Shown here one piece after another: positions 22,058-30,849 of a stretch of DNA of 38,482 nucleotides. The position numbers and the translations under genes are program-made. The stretch comes from Acetobacter sp. (GTDB taxonomy: Bacteria > Pseudomonadota > Alphaproteobacteria > RF32 > CAG-239): positions 8,016 through 46,497 of the forward strand of contig JAMPED010000007.1 in assembly GCA_023665325.1 (NCBI GenBank), given 5' to 3'. Positions within the stretch are counted from its first letter, which is position 1. Every line of letters begins with the position of its first letter. The notes under the pieces were generated by a model. That model was given only the letters and a program-made list of their open reading frames with translations. It was not told the origin of the DNA and ran no database searches.

Positions 22058-22666
22058 TTACAACCACTTTATAATTGCGAAGCCACCAATAAGGAGCAGG
22101 AGGAAAATAATCGAGAGGAGGTTTAGGTTTTTCTCGATAAACTCTTTCATTGGTGCACCCCAGCGCTTTAAGAGCCAAGCTATTAAATAAAACCTAATCC
22201 CTCGGGCAAGTACGGAAGCAATGGTAAACACAACTAAATTTAGGTGTACAGCACCGCTGGCGATGGTGATAATTTTGTAAGGGAAAGGGGTGATGCCGGC
22301 GCCAAAAACAATCCACGCACCATATTGGTGGTAGTAGTTTTCAAACTTCATAAAACCATCCATATAACCATAAAACTCTAATAGTGGGCGGGCAATCAAC
22401 TCAAAACCATAAACGCCAATGCCATAACCGAAATAGCCGCCAAGCACACTTGCCAATGTGGCAATGCCGGCGATTTTATAAGCCTGTTTGGGTGTGGCTA
22501 AAACCATTGGGATAAGCATAATATCTGGTGGAATCGGGAAGAACGAACTCTCAATGAACGAGATGGCAAAAAGCCAAGTAAGCGCGTTTTTCTTTGAGGC
22601 TAGGTTTAGGGTGTAGTCATAAATTTTTCTGGTTAAATTTGTCAAAGCCATTTGTCGTTCTTTCAT
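22058..22666 (-). CDS. YqaA/DedA-family membrane protein
   Basis: 202 residues with several hydrophobic segments. It matches the YqaA branch of the DedA (SNARE-associated) family: ESSFFPIPPDIMLIP near 37-51, the GGYFGYGIGVYG glycine-rich segment, and FGAGITPFPYKI near 120, the re-entrant loop motif. Members support membrane integrity and lipid flipping. The start is an ATG at 22666 or at 22651; neither has a strong ribosome-binding site. It lies 24 bases after the stop of the two-domain receiver-like gene, which suggests joint transcription. Confidence 0.82.
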   Translation of the reverse strand: MKERQMALTNLTRKIYDYTLNLASKKNALTWLFAISFIESSFFPIPPDIMLIPMVLATPKQAYKIAGIATLASVLGGYFGYGIGVYGFELIARPLLEFYGYMDGFMKFENYYHQYGAWIVFGAGITPFPYKIITIASGAVHLNLVVFTIASVLARGIRFYLIAWLLKRWGAPMKEFIEKNLNLLSIIFLLLLIGGFAIIKWL

Positions 22667-22690
22667 TATAAGTCACTCAGGCTTTTAGAT

Positions 22691-23311
22691 TTAATTCAAA
22701 AATTGCTCGACTTCCTTAATATTTTGCCGGTTGTCCACATAAAATGTTTTGGGATGGGCGAAGATTTTTTGTGATTTGCTCAAGGCGGGTTCAAAGTTTA
22801 TACATATAATTGTCGGGGTGTTTTTTTCCATATAAGCTTTGGCGGCGTTGATGTTATGTACTTCAAACATTGTGTAGCCGCTTTCTTTGACGGATCTTGA
22901 AAAATCTGAGCGTTCGTAGGGTTTGAGATTTATGTACAGGATGTGATGTTTTTTATTGCCGATACAATAGCTCTCTAAGATATGCAATAAGTTGCGTTTG
23001 GCTTCATCGTGCGTGAGGTAATGGCTAATGGTGTGGTGATAGATTAAGGCTTTTGGGGCTTCAGATACGACAACGAGCGGAATAGTGGAACGCTCAAATT
23101 TGCGCTCTAATGAGGCTATAAAATCAATGGGGGTTTGGCGGGCAAAGTCAAAGAGCAAAACATCTGGTGTGATTTCTTTATGGTATAGGGTAAATTTGTG
23201 CAGGTTATCAGTATCAAACAGATAATATCCTCTTTCTTCCAGATCTTGATGATAAAGGGCTTTGTTGACGTTATTGTTGTTATATAAAAAGATGTTGCCC
23301 AGATGCCGCAT
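22691..23311 (-). CDS. two-domain receiver-like protein, unknown role
   Basis: 206 residues that look like two tandem receiver-type alpha/beta domains without output domain. The first (about 5-118) has the strand VLLFDF with Asp55 at the phosphoacceptor place and VVVSE with Ser83 at the switch strand. The second (about 122-206) has IICINF with Asn172 instead of the acceptor Asp. The N-terminal acidic pair and the late lysine of true receivers are not clear, so it may bind partners without being phosphorylated. It could be a degenerate response regulator or an unrelated Rossmann-like pair. The start has GGGAGGA just upstream. No histidine kinase is nearby. Confidence 0.55.
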   Translation of the reverse strand: MRHLGNIFLYNNNNVNKALYHQDLEERGYYLFDTDNLHKFTLYHKEITPDVLLFDFARQTPIDFIASLERKFERSTIPLVVVSEAPKALIYHHTISHYLTHDEAKRNLLHILESYCIGNKKHHILYINLKPYERSDFSRSVKESGYTMFEVHNINAAKAYMEKNTPTIICINFEPALSKSQKIFAHPKTFYVDNRQNIKEVEQFLN

Positions 23312-23372
23312 ATATTTCCTCCCTTAAAGTGTGTTGTGTTTGGTTTTAATATAATGCAGTGTTTGGCTGATT

Positions 23373-24218
23373 TTAAGGGCGGGTTTGTTTTAAATATGCC
23401 TCGTATGTATTTTCTAAGAGCATAGCAATGGTCATCGGACCGACACCTCCAGGGACGGGGGTGATGTATGCGGCGGTTTTTATGGCTTCTTGAAAGTTTA
23501 CATCGCCTTTTAAGCCGTTTTCTGTACGGTTAATTCCTACATCTATGATGAGCGAATCGGGTTTAATGTATTCTTTGGTTATCAGTTCAGGTTTGCCAAC
23601 GGCAGCAATGAGAATATCGGCTGACTGGCAGAGTGTGGCAAGATTGTTGGTTTTGGAATGTGCAATCGTAACCGTACAATTTTCATTAAGCAGCAGCTGA
23701 GCAATTGGCAGACCGACAATTTGTGAGCGCCCGATAACAACAGCGTTTAAGCCACTTAAATCTTTTTTGGCGGTGTGTAATAGTTTGATAATGCCTTTTG
23801 GGGTGCAAGGGATGAAACCGGCAGGATTTTTTTGTTGAAGATAACCGATATTTAGGGGGTGGAATCCGTCAACGTCTTTTATGGGGGAAATTGTTTGCAA
23901 TATTTTAGTGGCGTTTAGATGTTTGGGGAGGGGAAGTTGAACCAATATGCCGTTTATTTCGGGAGTGTTATTTAGTGTTGTGATGAGGGCTATAAGCTCA
24001 TTTTCTTCTGTGTTTTCGGGGAGGGAAAACGTTTTGGGAGTTATTCCGATGTTTAGGCAAGCTTTTTCTTTGTTATGGACATAGATTTCACTGGCGGGGT
24101 CTGTTCCGACGATGATGACAGCCAATGTGGGAGCAGAGGGGAGGTGGGCAATTTTTTGTTTTAGCTCCTTTTTGATAGACTGGGCTAGGGCTTTACCATC
24201 AAGAATTTTTGCCGTCAT
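23373..24218 (-). CDS. folD: methylenetetrahydrofolate dehydrogenase/cyclohydrolase
   Basis: 281 residues, the normal FolD length. FolD interconverts 5,10-methylene-THF, 5,10-methenyl-THF and 10-formyl-THF in the cytosol. Motifs: YVHNKEKAC (46-54) with catalytic Lys50, VQLPLPKH, DVDGFHP, PCTPKG, the NADP-binding GRSQIVGLP, and the C-terminal TPVPGGVGPMT. A GGAGGAG ribosome-binding site precedes the ATG. It overlaps the yggU gene by 20 bases and is the last gene of the yggT–yggU–folD unit. Confidence 0.97.
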   Translation of the reverse strand: MTAKILDGKALAQSIKKELKQKIAHLPSAPTLAVIIVGTDPASEIYVHNKEKACLNIGITPKTFSLPENTEENELIALITTLNNTPEINGILVQLPLPKHLNATKILQTISPIKDVDGFHPLNIGYLQQKNPAGFIPCTPKGIIKLLHTAKKDLSGLNAVVIGRSQIVGLPIAQLLLNENCTVTIAHSKTNNLATLCQSADILIAAVGKPELITKEYIKPDSLIIDVGINRTENGLKGDVNFQEAIKTAAYITPVPGGVGPMTIAMLLENTYEAYLKQTRP

Positions 24219-24528
24219 TGTTCTCCTCCAGTTGTTGTAAAATTTGTTCGATTTCTTTTGTGTTTGTGGTGGTGAGGCTTAATTTTTTGTAACGATCTGT
24301 TTCGCCGCTGATGAGTGTAAAGGCGGATTTGCTTTGCTTCAAGAGTTTGCTTAGGAATTTAATCAGTTCTTGATTGGCTTTGCCTTTTTCAGGAACGGCG
24401 TTGAGGTTGATTTTTAAATAGTCTCTTCCGTCACTATCTGTAAATATTCCTGAGACCGCACACTTTGAAGAGTTCGGTGTTACCCGAACTCTTAAAATGA
24501 AACCATTGTTTATTTTTTCATAAAACAT
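24199..24528 (-). CDS. yggU: DUF167/YggU-family protein
   Basis: 109 residues. The family pattern is present: LRVRVTPNSSK near the start, then LKINLNAVPEKGKANQEL-x-KFLSKLL and ISGETDRYKKL, which match the DUF167 fold (PEKGKAN motif). The function of the family is unknown. The start is taken as the ATG at 24526-24528; a TTG one codon upstream is also open. It is sandwiched between yggT (9-base gap) and folD (20-base overlap), an arrangement conserved in alphaproteobacteria. Confidence 0.88.
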   Translation of the reverse strand: MFYEKINNGFILRVRVTPNSSKCAVSGIFTDSDGRDYLKINLNAVPEKGKANQELIKFLSKLLKQSKSAFTLISGETDRYKKLSLTTTNTKEIEQILQQLEENNDGKNS

Positions 24529-24537
24529 CAATGAAAA

Positions 24538-24840
24538 TTAGCTGTTGAGGGACATACGTGTTGTTTCTAAAATATGTAAAACAAACATCAATGTTACAAT
24601 TAAAACATAAGGAGAAATATCAAACCCTTGTACTGGTTTAATTTTTTCGCGTAGTTTAGCGTATACTGGTTCGGTAATTTGATGTAAAAAGGCTAGAAAT
24701 CTTTTAAATGCATCGCCGCCTTGCCCGATGAGACCGAAATGCATACACCAATATAATACAACATTAGTTACGGCTAGTATAAAGTAAAGTTCTAAAACTC
24801 CTTCAATGCACCAAAGGATTGATTCGAGCATAATTTCCAT
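24538..24840 (-). CDS. yggT: YggT-family membrane protein
   Basis: 100 residues with two long hydrophobic segments (about 10-33 and 76-96), the usual YggT topology. The conserved segment between them, LHQITEPVYAKLREKIKP, has the family signature T-EP-x-Y/L-x3-R-x-I-P. Function uncertain; linked to osmotic or turgor tolerance in E. coli. The start has GGGAG eight bases upstream. It is co-directional with the unknown gene 24 bases before it. Confidence 0.88.
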   Translation of the reverse strand: MEIMLESILWCIEGVLELYFILAVTNVVLYWCMHFGLIGQGGDAFKRFLAFLHQITEPVYAKLREKIKPVQGFDISPYVLIVTLMFVLHILETTRMSLNS

Positions 24841-24864
24841 AATGTTACTCCCTGTTTATATGTT

Positions 24865-25722
24865 TTATCTCAACAAATTTTCTGAGCGAGATGACGATAA
24901 GCGTTGTTGAGAGAGCGTGTTATCGTGTTTGGGTTCTCTTTCTGTTTTTGTATGTTGGTTTTGTTCAGAGATATTTTCAAGTTTGCGCATCATATATAAG
25001 ATTATCATCTTGAGATGGTCAAGAAATGAGAAATCATCTGACAAATCTTCTTCATCGTTATGATGTATAATATCACTTAATTTCAAGTTAATATTTTGAA
25101 AATTCTTTTGTTCTTGTCCTAATAATTCACGGCAAAGATTGCAGTATTGGTGAAATCTATCTTTATTGATGTTTACTCGGTCAGTGGTATTGCTGACAAT
25201 GCTGCGCATTTCTCGCAATCTGGCAAGCTTAAATTTCAGCATTTCGATTTTTTCTTTGTTATTTTCTGTGCCTGCTGCTTCATATAATGCTAAACATAGT
25301 AAAATCTCGTTTTCGCGGTCATAACTCATATTTAAAAAATCTTTTCGTTCGCTGATATCTTGTTCGGTAACATCTCCATCAGTGGTGTTACGGACAATTT
25401 CGGAGGTGGCACTTATCCAACGATAGTATTCATTCATTGAGGATGTTTCACAGCTAGTATTTTCAATTAGATCAGCGATTTGAGCATCTAGTGAGTAGGG
25501 TATAAACTTTTTTTCAGAGTTTTCACGTTCAATGAAATCAGCTAAATTTTCGCGAATAGTGGCAATTTCGGTTTTCTTTCCGTTGACTTCGGTAGAATAT
25601 TTCTTAGGGGCAAAAATGACTTCGCGGCTTAGAGCTGCGTTTTCCTTTTTGGGGGAAGAAGGATATTGTTTTTTGAGGTGTTTTTCGATGATGTTGTAGT
25701 AGTTAGGTGTGTTTTGTTTCAT
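24865..25722 (-). CDS. helical protein of unknown function, partner of a TerB-like gene
   Basis: 285 residues, cytosolic, mostly helical and strongly charged, with long helices around 85-135 and 150-250 and a disordered serine/glutamine-rich tail. No known domain. It overlaps the TerB-like gene by four bases (ATGA), with a GGAGG ribosome-binding site inside that gene's end, so the two are translationally coupled and probably form a complex. It leads into yggT after 24 bases. Confidence 0.65.
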   Translation of the reverse strand: MKQNTPNYYNIIEKHLKKQYPSSPKKENAALSREVIFAPKKYSTEVNGKKTEIATIRENLADFIERENSEKKFIPYSLDAQIADLIENTSCETSSMNEYYRWISATSEIVRNTTDGDVTEQDISERKDFLNMSYDRENEILLCLALYEAAGTENNKEKIEMLKFKLARLREMRSIVSNTTDRVNINKDRFHQYCNLCRELLGQEQKNFQNINLKLSDIIHHNDEEDLSDDFSFLDHLKMIILYMMRKLENISEQNQHTKTEREPKHDNTLSQQRLSSSRSENLLR

Positions 25723-26177
25723 TTTGCACCTCCGTTAGGTTGAGGGGTTTCTTCGAAGATTAAGGAAGCTTGTTCGAGCCAGATTATTCGGTCAATAATC
25801 CACGAACTAATCTCGCTTACTTTTTGTGGTTCAATCTTTAACGCTTCAGAGATGGCACAGATGAAATGTCCTTCCGAATCGGTAAAAGTATTATCAGTAT
25901 AAGCTAAGGCGAACATATTTTTGATAAGTTCAAGTGCTGTGTGCCGATTTTTAATTCGTGCTGCTTTGCAAACTCCTAGTTCTTTGGGATAGGTAAAGAA
26001 ATTTTCTTGTAGCTCAATCTCCATAGAATCGGCAAGCTCTTTGATGTAGTCAATTTCTTCTTGTCTGATATTTTCATCAATAGCGGCGAGCATACACAAA
26101 ATGGTGATAAAAGAAATTTTTTCATCTTTTTTCAATGATGCAAAATGATTTTTATTGGCGACCATTATGTTTGTCAT
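25719..26177 (-). CDS. TerB-like (tellurite-resistance B fold) protein
   Basis: 152 residues, all helical. The TerB/DjlA-N pattern is visible: ILCMLAAIDENIRQEEIDYIKELADS (26-51), with Asp34 and Glu40/Glu41 as the first acidic set, and LAYTDNTFTDSEGHFI (91-106) with Asp95, Asp100 and Glu102 as the second. The fold binds metal or calcium at these acid clusters in some members and appears in stress and phage-related systems. Start at 26177 with AGGAT upstream. It is coupled with an unknown helical gene. The TerY-P triad lies about 9 kb away, which may be chance. Confidence 0.72.
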   Translation of the reverse strand: MTNIMVANKNHFASLKKDEKISFITILCMLAAIDENIRQEEIDYIKELADSMEIELQENFFTYPKELGVCKAARIKNRHTALELIKNMFALAYTDNTFTDSEGHFICAISEALKIEPQKVSEISSWIIDRIIWLEQASLIFEETPQPNGGAK

Positions 26178-26280
26178 TGTTCAATCCTCTCTCTATAATT
26201 TAATTCTGACAGAAAAACTCTAAACTTGCAATAAGAAAACGCATCCGTTAAAGAAAATTGAGTTTGGGTGCAAAAATTAT

Positions 26281-26309
26281 TTGAAAAAATGAAAGAATGG
26301 TGCTATACT
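26281..26309 (+). promoter_or_regulatory. sigma70 promoter of the miaB operon
   Basis: TTGAAA (26281-26286), a 17-bp spacer and TATACT (26304-26309). Transcription would start close to the miaB ATG. Confidence 0.7.
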
Positions 26310-26331
26310 ATGGAACATTAACAAGAAGTTT

Positions 26332-27684
26332 ATGTTTATAGATACAAGGGTTATGGTTAAAAAATATTTTATTAAAACTTTTGGCTGCCAGATGAATGTA
26401 TATGACTCAAACAGAATGGCAAATATGCTGGAAGAAATGGGGTTTACAAAAGCCAACAGCGAGAGAGATGCTGATGTGGTGATTTTTAATACCTGCCATA
26501 TTCGCGAGAAGGCGGCAGAAAAGGTTTTTTCTGATTTAGGGCGGGCATATTTGATTAAGCAAGAACGTGCTGAAGCAGGAAAAGATACTATTATAGGGGT
26601 GACTGGATGTGTTGTTCAAGCTGAAGATAAACAGATTTTGAAACGCGCGCCGTATGTTGATTTTGCGTTAGGACCATTGCGTTATTTTCGCCTGAAAGAA
26701 GTGGTTGAGGAAATTCTGAATCAACGTGAAGCTAAACTTTTGGATACGGAATTTTCTGCTGAATCTAAATTTGATTATCTACCAGAGAATAAAGCTGAGG
26801 GAGGCTGTTCTTATCTAGCTATTCAAGAAGGGTGTAATAATTTTTGTACATATTGTGTGGTACCATATACCCGCGGGGTAGAAGTTTCTAGACCAGTTGA
26901 GGAAATATTAAAAGAAGCAAAAAGATTAGTAGCGACTGGAAGTGTTGAACTTAATCTTTTGGGGCAGAATGTTAATTCGTATCACGGTGAAGATGCTTGT
27001 GGGAAAGAGCGTAACTTGGCATATTTATTGAATAAAGTGGCGGAAATTGATGGCTTGGAGCGAATCCGCTATACGACTTCGTATCCGGCAGATGTGGACG
27101 ATGATTTGATTGAGTGCCATAAAAATCTTCAGAAATTGATGCCATATTTACATTTGCCAATACAATCTGGTTCGGATGATGTGCTAAAACGAATGAACAG
27201 ACGGCATACACGGGATGATTATCTTCGTGTAGTAGAAAAATTGAAAGAAGCGAATCCTAATATTGGGATGTCTTCTGACTTTATTGTTGGTTTTCCGGGA
27301 GAAACGGATACTGATTTTCAGGCAACCCTTGATGTGGTTAATAGGGTGAAATATATTCAAGCTTTCTCTTTCAAGTACAGTAGACGTGCAGGTACACCAG
27401 CGGCTGTGATGGAAAATCAAATCGAAGAAAAAGTAAAAAAAGAGCGTTTGCAGGTGTTGCAAGATTTGCTGTTTGACTATCAAACAAAGTTTAATCAGGC
27501 AACTGTTGGTAAAGTTATGCCAGTGTTGTTTGAGTCTAAAGGTAGGCATAAAGGTCAGCTTACTGGAAGAACGCCTTATATGCAAAATTTGTATGCTGAG
27601 GCAGATTATTCATTACTTAACAAAATTGTTGAGGTGCGTGTTACCAGTGCTTCAACAAATTCTTTAAGCGGGGAGGTGCTTTAA
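26332..27684 (+). CDS. miaB: tRNA-2-methylthio-N6-dimethylallyladenosine synthase
   Basis: 450 residues. MiaB is a radical-SAM methylthiotransferase that adds a methylthio group to i6A37 of tRNAs reading codons starting with U. The N-terminal auxiliary-cluster cysteines are Cys19 (FGCQMN), Cys55 (NTCHIR) and Cys93 (GCVVQ). The radical-SAM triad is Cys168, Cys172 and Cys175 (EGCNNFCTYC). A TRAM-type C-terminal domain follows. The first ATG (26332) has AAGAAG nearby; an ATG at 26353 is also possible and gives the more usual N-terminus. It leads a run with phoH, ybeY and lnt, an order conserved in alphaproteobacteria. Confidence 0.95.
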   Translation: MFIDTRVMVKKYFIKTFGCQMNVYDSNRMANMLEEMGFTKANSERDADVVIFNTCHIREKAAEKVFSDLGRAYLIKQERAEAGKDTIIGVTGCVVQAEDKQILKRAPYVDFALGPLRYFRLKEVVEEILNQREAKLLDTEFSAESKFDYLPENKAEGGCSYLAIQEGCNNFCTYCVVPYTRGVEVSRPVEEILKEAKRLVATGSVELNLLGQNVNSYHGEDACGKERNLAYLLNKVAEIDGLERIRYTTSYPADVDDDLIECHKNLQKLMPYLHLPIQSGSDDVLKRMNRRHTRDDYLRVVEKLKEANPNIGMSSDFIVGFPGETDTDFQATLDVVNRVKYIQAFSFKYSRRAGTPAAVMENQIEEKVKKERLQVLQDLLFDYQTKFNQATVGKVMPVLFESKGRHKGQLTGRTPYMQNLYAEADYSLLNKIVEVRVTSASTNSLSGEVL

Positions 27685-27685
27685 T

Positions 27686-28648
27686 ATGGCTGAATTAAGT
27701 TTTGAACTGTTTAATAATCAACTGTTAAAAGTTTTGGTTGGTGTTAATGATGAAAATATTAGACTGATTGAAAAAATGCTGAATGTTGAAATTTTGAGTT
27801 TTGGCAATCAGGTTACCGTTAGAGGGTCTTCAGCAGATATTGAAAATGCGAAGACTGCAATGGATATTTTATATGAAAAAGCCAGTAAAGGGCACGTTAT
27901 TGGCGAACAGGAAGTTAAAGCTGCAGTACGTATTTGTGGTGGCAATGGCTCAGCTGATGAGAAACAGTCGCTGAGTGAAATTGTGCTCAAAACTAAAAAA
28001 CGTTATATTTATCCACGTTCGGCAACTCAAGCGCAATATATTACAGAGATGATGAATAATGAGCTTGTGTTTGGTTTGGGACCGGCAGGTACAGGTAAAA
28101 CCTATTTGGCTGTGGCGTTGGCTGTTTCGATGATGCTTGAAGGAGCCGTGGATAAGATTATTTTATCACGTCCAGCAGTTGAGGCAGGTGAAAACTTAGG
28201 ATTCCTTCCTGGTGATTTGAAAGATAAAGTTGATCCATATTTACGTCCACTTTATGATGCTTTATATGAAATGTTGCCGGCAGAACAAGTGGATAAGAAA
28301 CTAGCATTAGGTGAAATTGAGATTGCACCTTTGGCGTTTATGCGTGGACGTACACTTTCTAATGCATTTGTAATTTTGGATGAAGCACAAAATACGACAC
28401 CTATGCAGATGAAAATGTTTTTAACTCGTTTGGGCGAAAATTCTCGGATGGTGGTGAATGGTGACCTTAGTCAGGTGGATTTGCCACGCGGAGTGATTTC
28501 TGGTTTGCGAGATGCTTTGGATACATTACGCGGAATCGGTAATATTGGTTCAGTAACATTTTCGGCAAATGATGTTGTCCGTCACGGGTTGGTAGCTAAA
28601 ATTGTAAAGGCATACGAAGAAAAGAGTAAGAAGGCACAAGATGAATAG
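27686..28648 (+). CDS. PhoH-family ATPase
   Basis: 320 residues. An N-terminal KH-like region (about 1-70, with GSSADIENAKTAMD) precedes a P-loop ATPase/RNA helicase-like domain. Walker A is GPAGTGKT (132-139) and Walker B LDEAQN with Asp232 and Glu233; GDLSQVDLP is a later conserved motif. PhoH proteins couple to YbeY in RNA processing. It starts one base after miaB, with GGGGAGG upstream, and overlaps ybeY by eight bases, so the three are one transcript. Confidence 0.94.
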   Translation: MAELSFELFNNQLLKVLVGVNDENIRLIEKMLNVEILSFGNQVTVRGSSADIENAKTAMDILYEKASKGHVIGEQEVKAAVRICGGNGSADEKQSLSEIVLKTKKRYIYPRSATQAQYITEMMNNELVFGLGPAGTGKTYLAVALAVSMMLEGAVDKIILSRPAVEAGENLGFLPGDLKDKVDPYLRPLYDALYEMLPAEQVDKKLALGEIEIAPLAFMRGRTLSNAFVILDEAQNTTPMQMKMFLTRLGENSRMVVNGDLSQVDLPRGVISGLRDALDTLRGIGNIGSVTFSANDVVRHGLVAKIVKAYEEKSKKAQDE

Positions 28649-29177
28649 CAAAATAGAGCTGAATGTGGTTCAGGAAAACCCAGCGTGGGTAGAGATGGTT
28701 GATTTTGATGCTCTTAAAGTGGCAGAAGAATTAAAAGAATTAGCGTTTGGGTATGTTGCAGAAGTGGCTAAACATCCGTTATTGATTAAAGATATGACAT
28801 ACGGAGTTAATGTTTGTCTGAGTGATGATGAAAGCGTGCATAAACTTAATCTTGAGTTTCGCGGTATGGATAAACCGACGAATGTGTTATCATTTGCTAA
28901 TATTGATGATGATGAGTTTTTGGATTCTCTTGAAGATATGGAAGATGCAGAACTAGGTGACATCATTCTGGCATTTGAAACACTGCAGCGTGAAGCAGAG
29001 ATTAAGGGAATTAGTGTTTATGCACATTACTGTCATTTATTAGTGCACGGTTTTTTACATCTTTTGGGTTTTGACCATCAGGATGATAAGGAAGCTGCGG
29101 AAATGGAAGGACTTGAGGTAGAAATTTTGGCACAGTTTTCTATTGATAATCCGTACCAGGAGTTGGATGAGGCATAA
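28641..29177 (+). CDS. ybeY: endoribonuclease YbeY
   Basis: 178 residues. YbeY is a zinc endoribonuclease for 16S rRNA 3' maturation and ribosome quality control. The metal site is HGFLHLLGFDH with His136, His140 and His146, and the FRGMDKPTNVLSF segment (73-85) with Arg74 is the other signature. The start overlaps phoH by eight bases, with AGAAGG at 28629-28634. The stop overlaps lnt by one base. In many relatives a corC-type gene lies between ybeY and lnt; here it is absent. Confidence 0.95.
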   Translation: MNSKIELNVVQENPAWVEMVDFDALKVAEELKELAFGYVAEVAKHPLLIKDMTYGVNVCLSDDESVHKLNLEFRGMDKPTNVLSFANIDDDEFLDSLEDMEDAELGDIILAFETLQREAEIKGISVYAHYCHLLVHGFLHLLGFDHQDDKEAAEMEGLEVEILAQFSIDNPYQELDEA

Positions 29178-30736
29178 TGTTTTTTGCTAATCTGATGTCG
29201 CGTTTGCGATTAACTTTTAAAGTTGAAGTGCTGCTTTCGTTTTTATTAGGGGCGATTGCGGCGCTTGTTTTTCCTCCTTTTACTGGAATGTTGCAAGGAT
29301 ATGCAGCGTGGGTATTGTTTTTAGTTTTATTACTAAAAAACGGGCGTTCTAAAAAGCAATTGTTTTGGTTGGCATATTGGTTTGGTTTTTCATTTTATGC
29401 GATAGGGTTTATTTGGATTAACAATGCATTATTGATTGATGAAAATAAATTTGCAGAATATGTTCCGTTAGTGTTTATGGCAACGGGATTGTTTTTTGGG
29501 TTATTTGTGGCATTTCCAGCAATGACTGCGGTATGGGGGAAGAATATTTATGCGCGAGGGTTGCTGTTTTGTGTCAGTTTTGTGTTATTTGAGTGGATTC
29601 GTAGTTTTATTTTTACAGGGTTTCCGTGGAATTTGCTGGGTACGGCATTGAGTTTTAATGTGAAACTTATTCAAGGTGCGGCAATAATTGGGACGTATGG
29701 CTTATCTTTTGCACTGTTGTTATTGTTGTGTGGTGGGGCGATATTATTGCGAGGTGGTTTGGAGCATCGTTTTTGTTTGGGGGCTTTTTTATTTGTTTTG
29801 TTTCCAGTATTGTTTTTTTGGGGTGCTGCTGAACGGTATCAAAGAACAGAGACTGGAACATTAACAGTTCGGTTGGTGCAACCGAGTATTCCTCAAACGT
29901 TTAAATGGCATCCAGCTTTGGCATATAAAAACTTTCGACAATATATTGATTTAAGTAGGAGTCAACCGCTTGATGAAGTGGATATGGTTGTATGGGGCGA
30001 AACCGCGACGCCGTATTTTTTGGATAGGGATGAAGAACATCTGAAAGAGATTACAGAAGCAATTCCAGAAAAGGGTTTTTTGGTGACGGGATTGTTGCGT
30101 GTAAGTGTGGAAAATGGAGAGGTTGTGCCATATAACTCATTGTTTGTTATAGATAAATCAGGAGATATTAAAGATTATTATGATAAGGCGCATCTTGTTC
30201 CGTTTGGAGAATATTTACCGTTTAGGGCATATTTACCAGATTTTATGGCGCCAGTGGCAAATGTGGTTGGAGATTTGGGCAAAGGTGAAGCTTTGAAAAA
30301 TATCAAGGTGAGTGGTCTGCCGTTAATGGGGGGAGCTATTTGTTATGAGAGTATTTTTCCGAAGGAAGTCGTTAATCCATTACAAAAACCTGAAATTTTG
30401 ATGGTTCTTGCTAATGATGGTTGGTATGGTATTAGTGCTGGTCCTTATCAACATTTAGTGGCAACGCAGATGCGGGCAGTTGAAGAAGGAATTACAGTTG
30501 TTCGTAGTGCAAATACCGGTATTAGTGCAGTGATTACGCCATTTGGTGATGTTCTAGGGGTAATTGGTCTGAATGAAAATGCTATTTCAGATGTGGTATT
30601 ACCAGAGGTACTGGCTGAAAATACATTATATGGCTGGTGGGGAAATTGGATTTTATTGCTTTTAGGAATATTGGCTATTATTTTGGTGGTGTTCCTAAAT
30701 ACACTTAAAAGTTGTTTGCCTGCGGTGAAAGAGTAA
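29177..30736 (+). CDS. lnt: apolipoprotein N-acyltransferase
   Basis: 519 residues. Lnt adds the third acyl chain to the amino-terminal cysteine of lipoproteins in the inner membrane. An N-terminal set of membrane helices (about residues 17-215) is followed by a nitrilase-like periplasmic domain with the catalytic triad Glu275 (VVWGETATP), Lys337 (YYDKAHLVPFGEYLP) and Cys389 (GGAICYESIFP). A final helix (about 489-510) closes the protein. It overlaps ybeY by one base (TAATG). The gene product would act on the small lipoprotein at 14065 and others. Confidence 0.95.
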   Translation: MFFANLMSRLRLTFKVEVLLSFLLGAIAALVFPPFTGMLQGYAAWVLFLVLLLKNGRSKKQLFWLAYWFGFSFYAIGFIWINNALLIDENKFAEYVPLVFMATGLFFGLFVAFPAMTAVWGKNIYARGLLFCVSFVLFEWIRSFIFTGFPWNLLGTALSFNVKLIQGAAIIGTYGLSFALLLLLCGGAILLRGGLEHRFCLGAFLFVLFPVLFFWGAAERYQRTETGTLTVRLVQPSIPQTFKWHPALAYKNFRQYIDLSRSQPLDEVDMVVWGETATPYFLDRDEEHLKEITEAIPEKGFLVTGLLRVSVENGEVVPYNSLFVIDKSGDIKDYYDKAHLVPFGEYLPFRAYLPDFMAPVANVVGDLGKGEALKNIKVSGLPLMGGAICYESIFPKEVVNPLQKPEILMVLANDGWYGISAGPYQHLVATQMRAVEEGITVVRSANTGISAVITPFGDVLGVIGLNENAISDVVLPEVLAENTLYGWWGNWILLLLGILAIILVVFLNTLKSCLPAVKE

Positions 30737-30820
30737 CTACTATATGGCGATGTATAATGTCGGTTGTAAAATTCAACGAAAAGTTGTTGCATTTTAAAAA
30801 AATATGTGTTATCTTTAGCG

Positions 30821-30826
30821 TATAAT
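30821..30826 (+). promoter_or_regulatory. -10 element of the XRE/trmB unit
   Basis: A perfect TATAAT lies 23 bases before the XRE start codon. No clear -35 is present at 16-18 bp, so the start may need an activator or self-regulation by the encoded XRE protein. Confidence 0.4.
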
Positions 30827-30849
30827 GTTAATTTTTTAGGAGAATTTAA

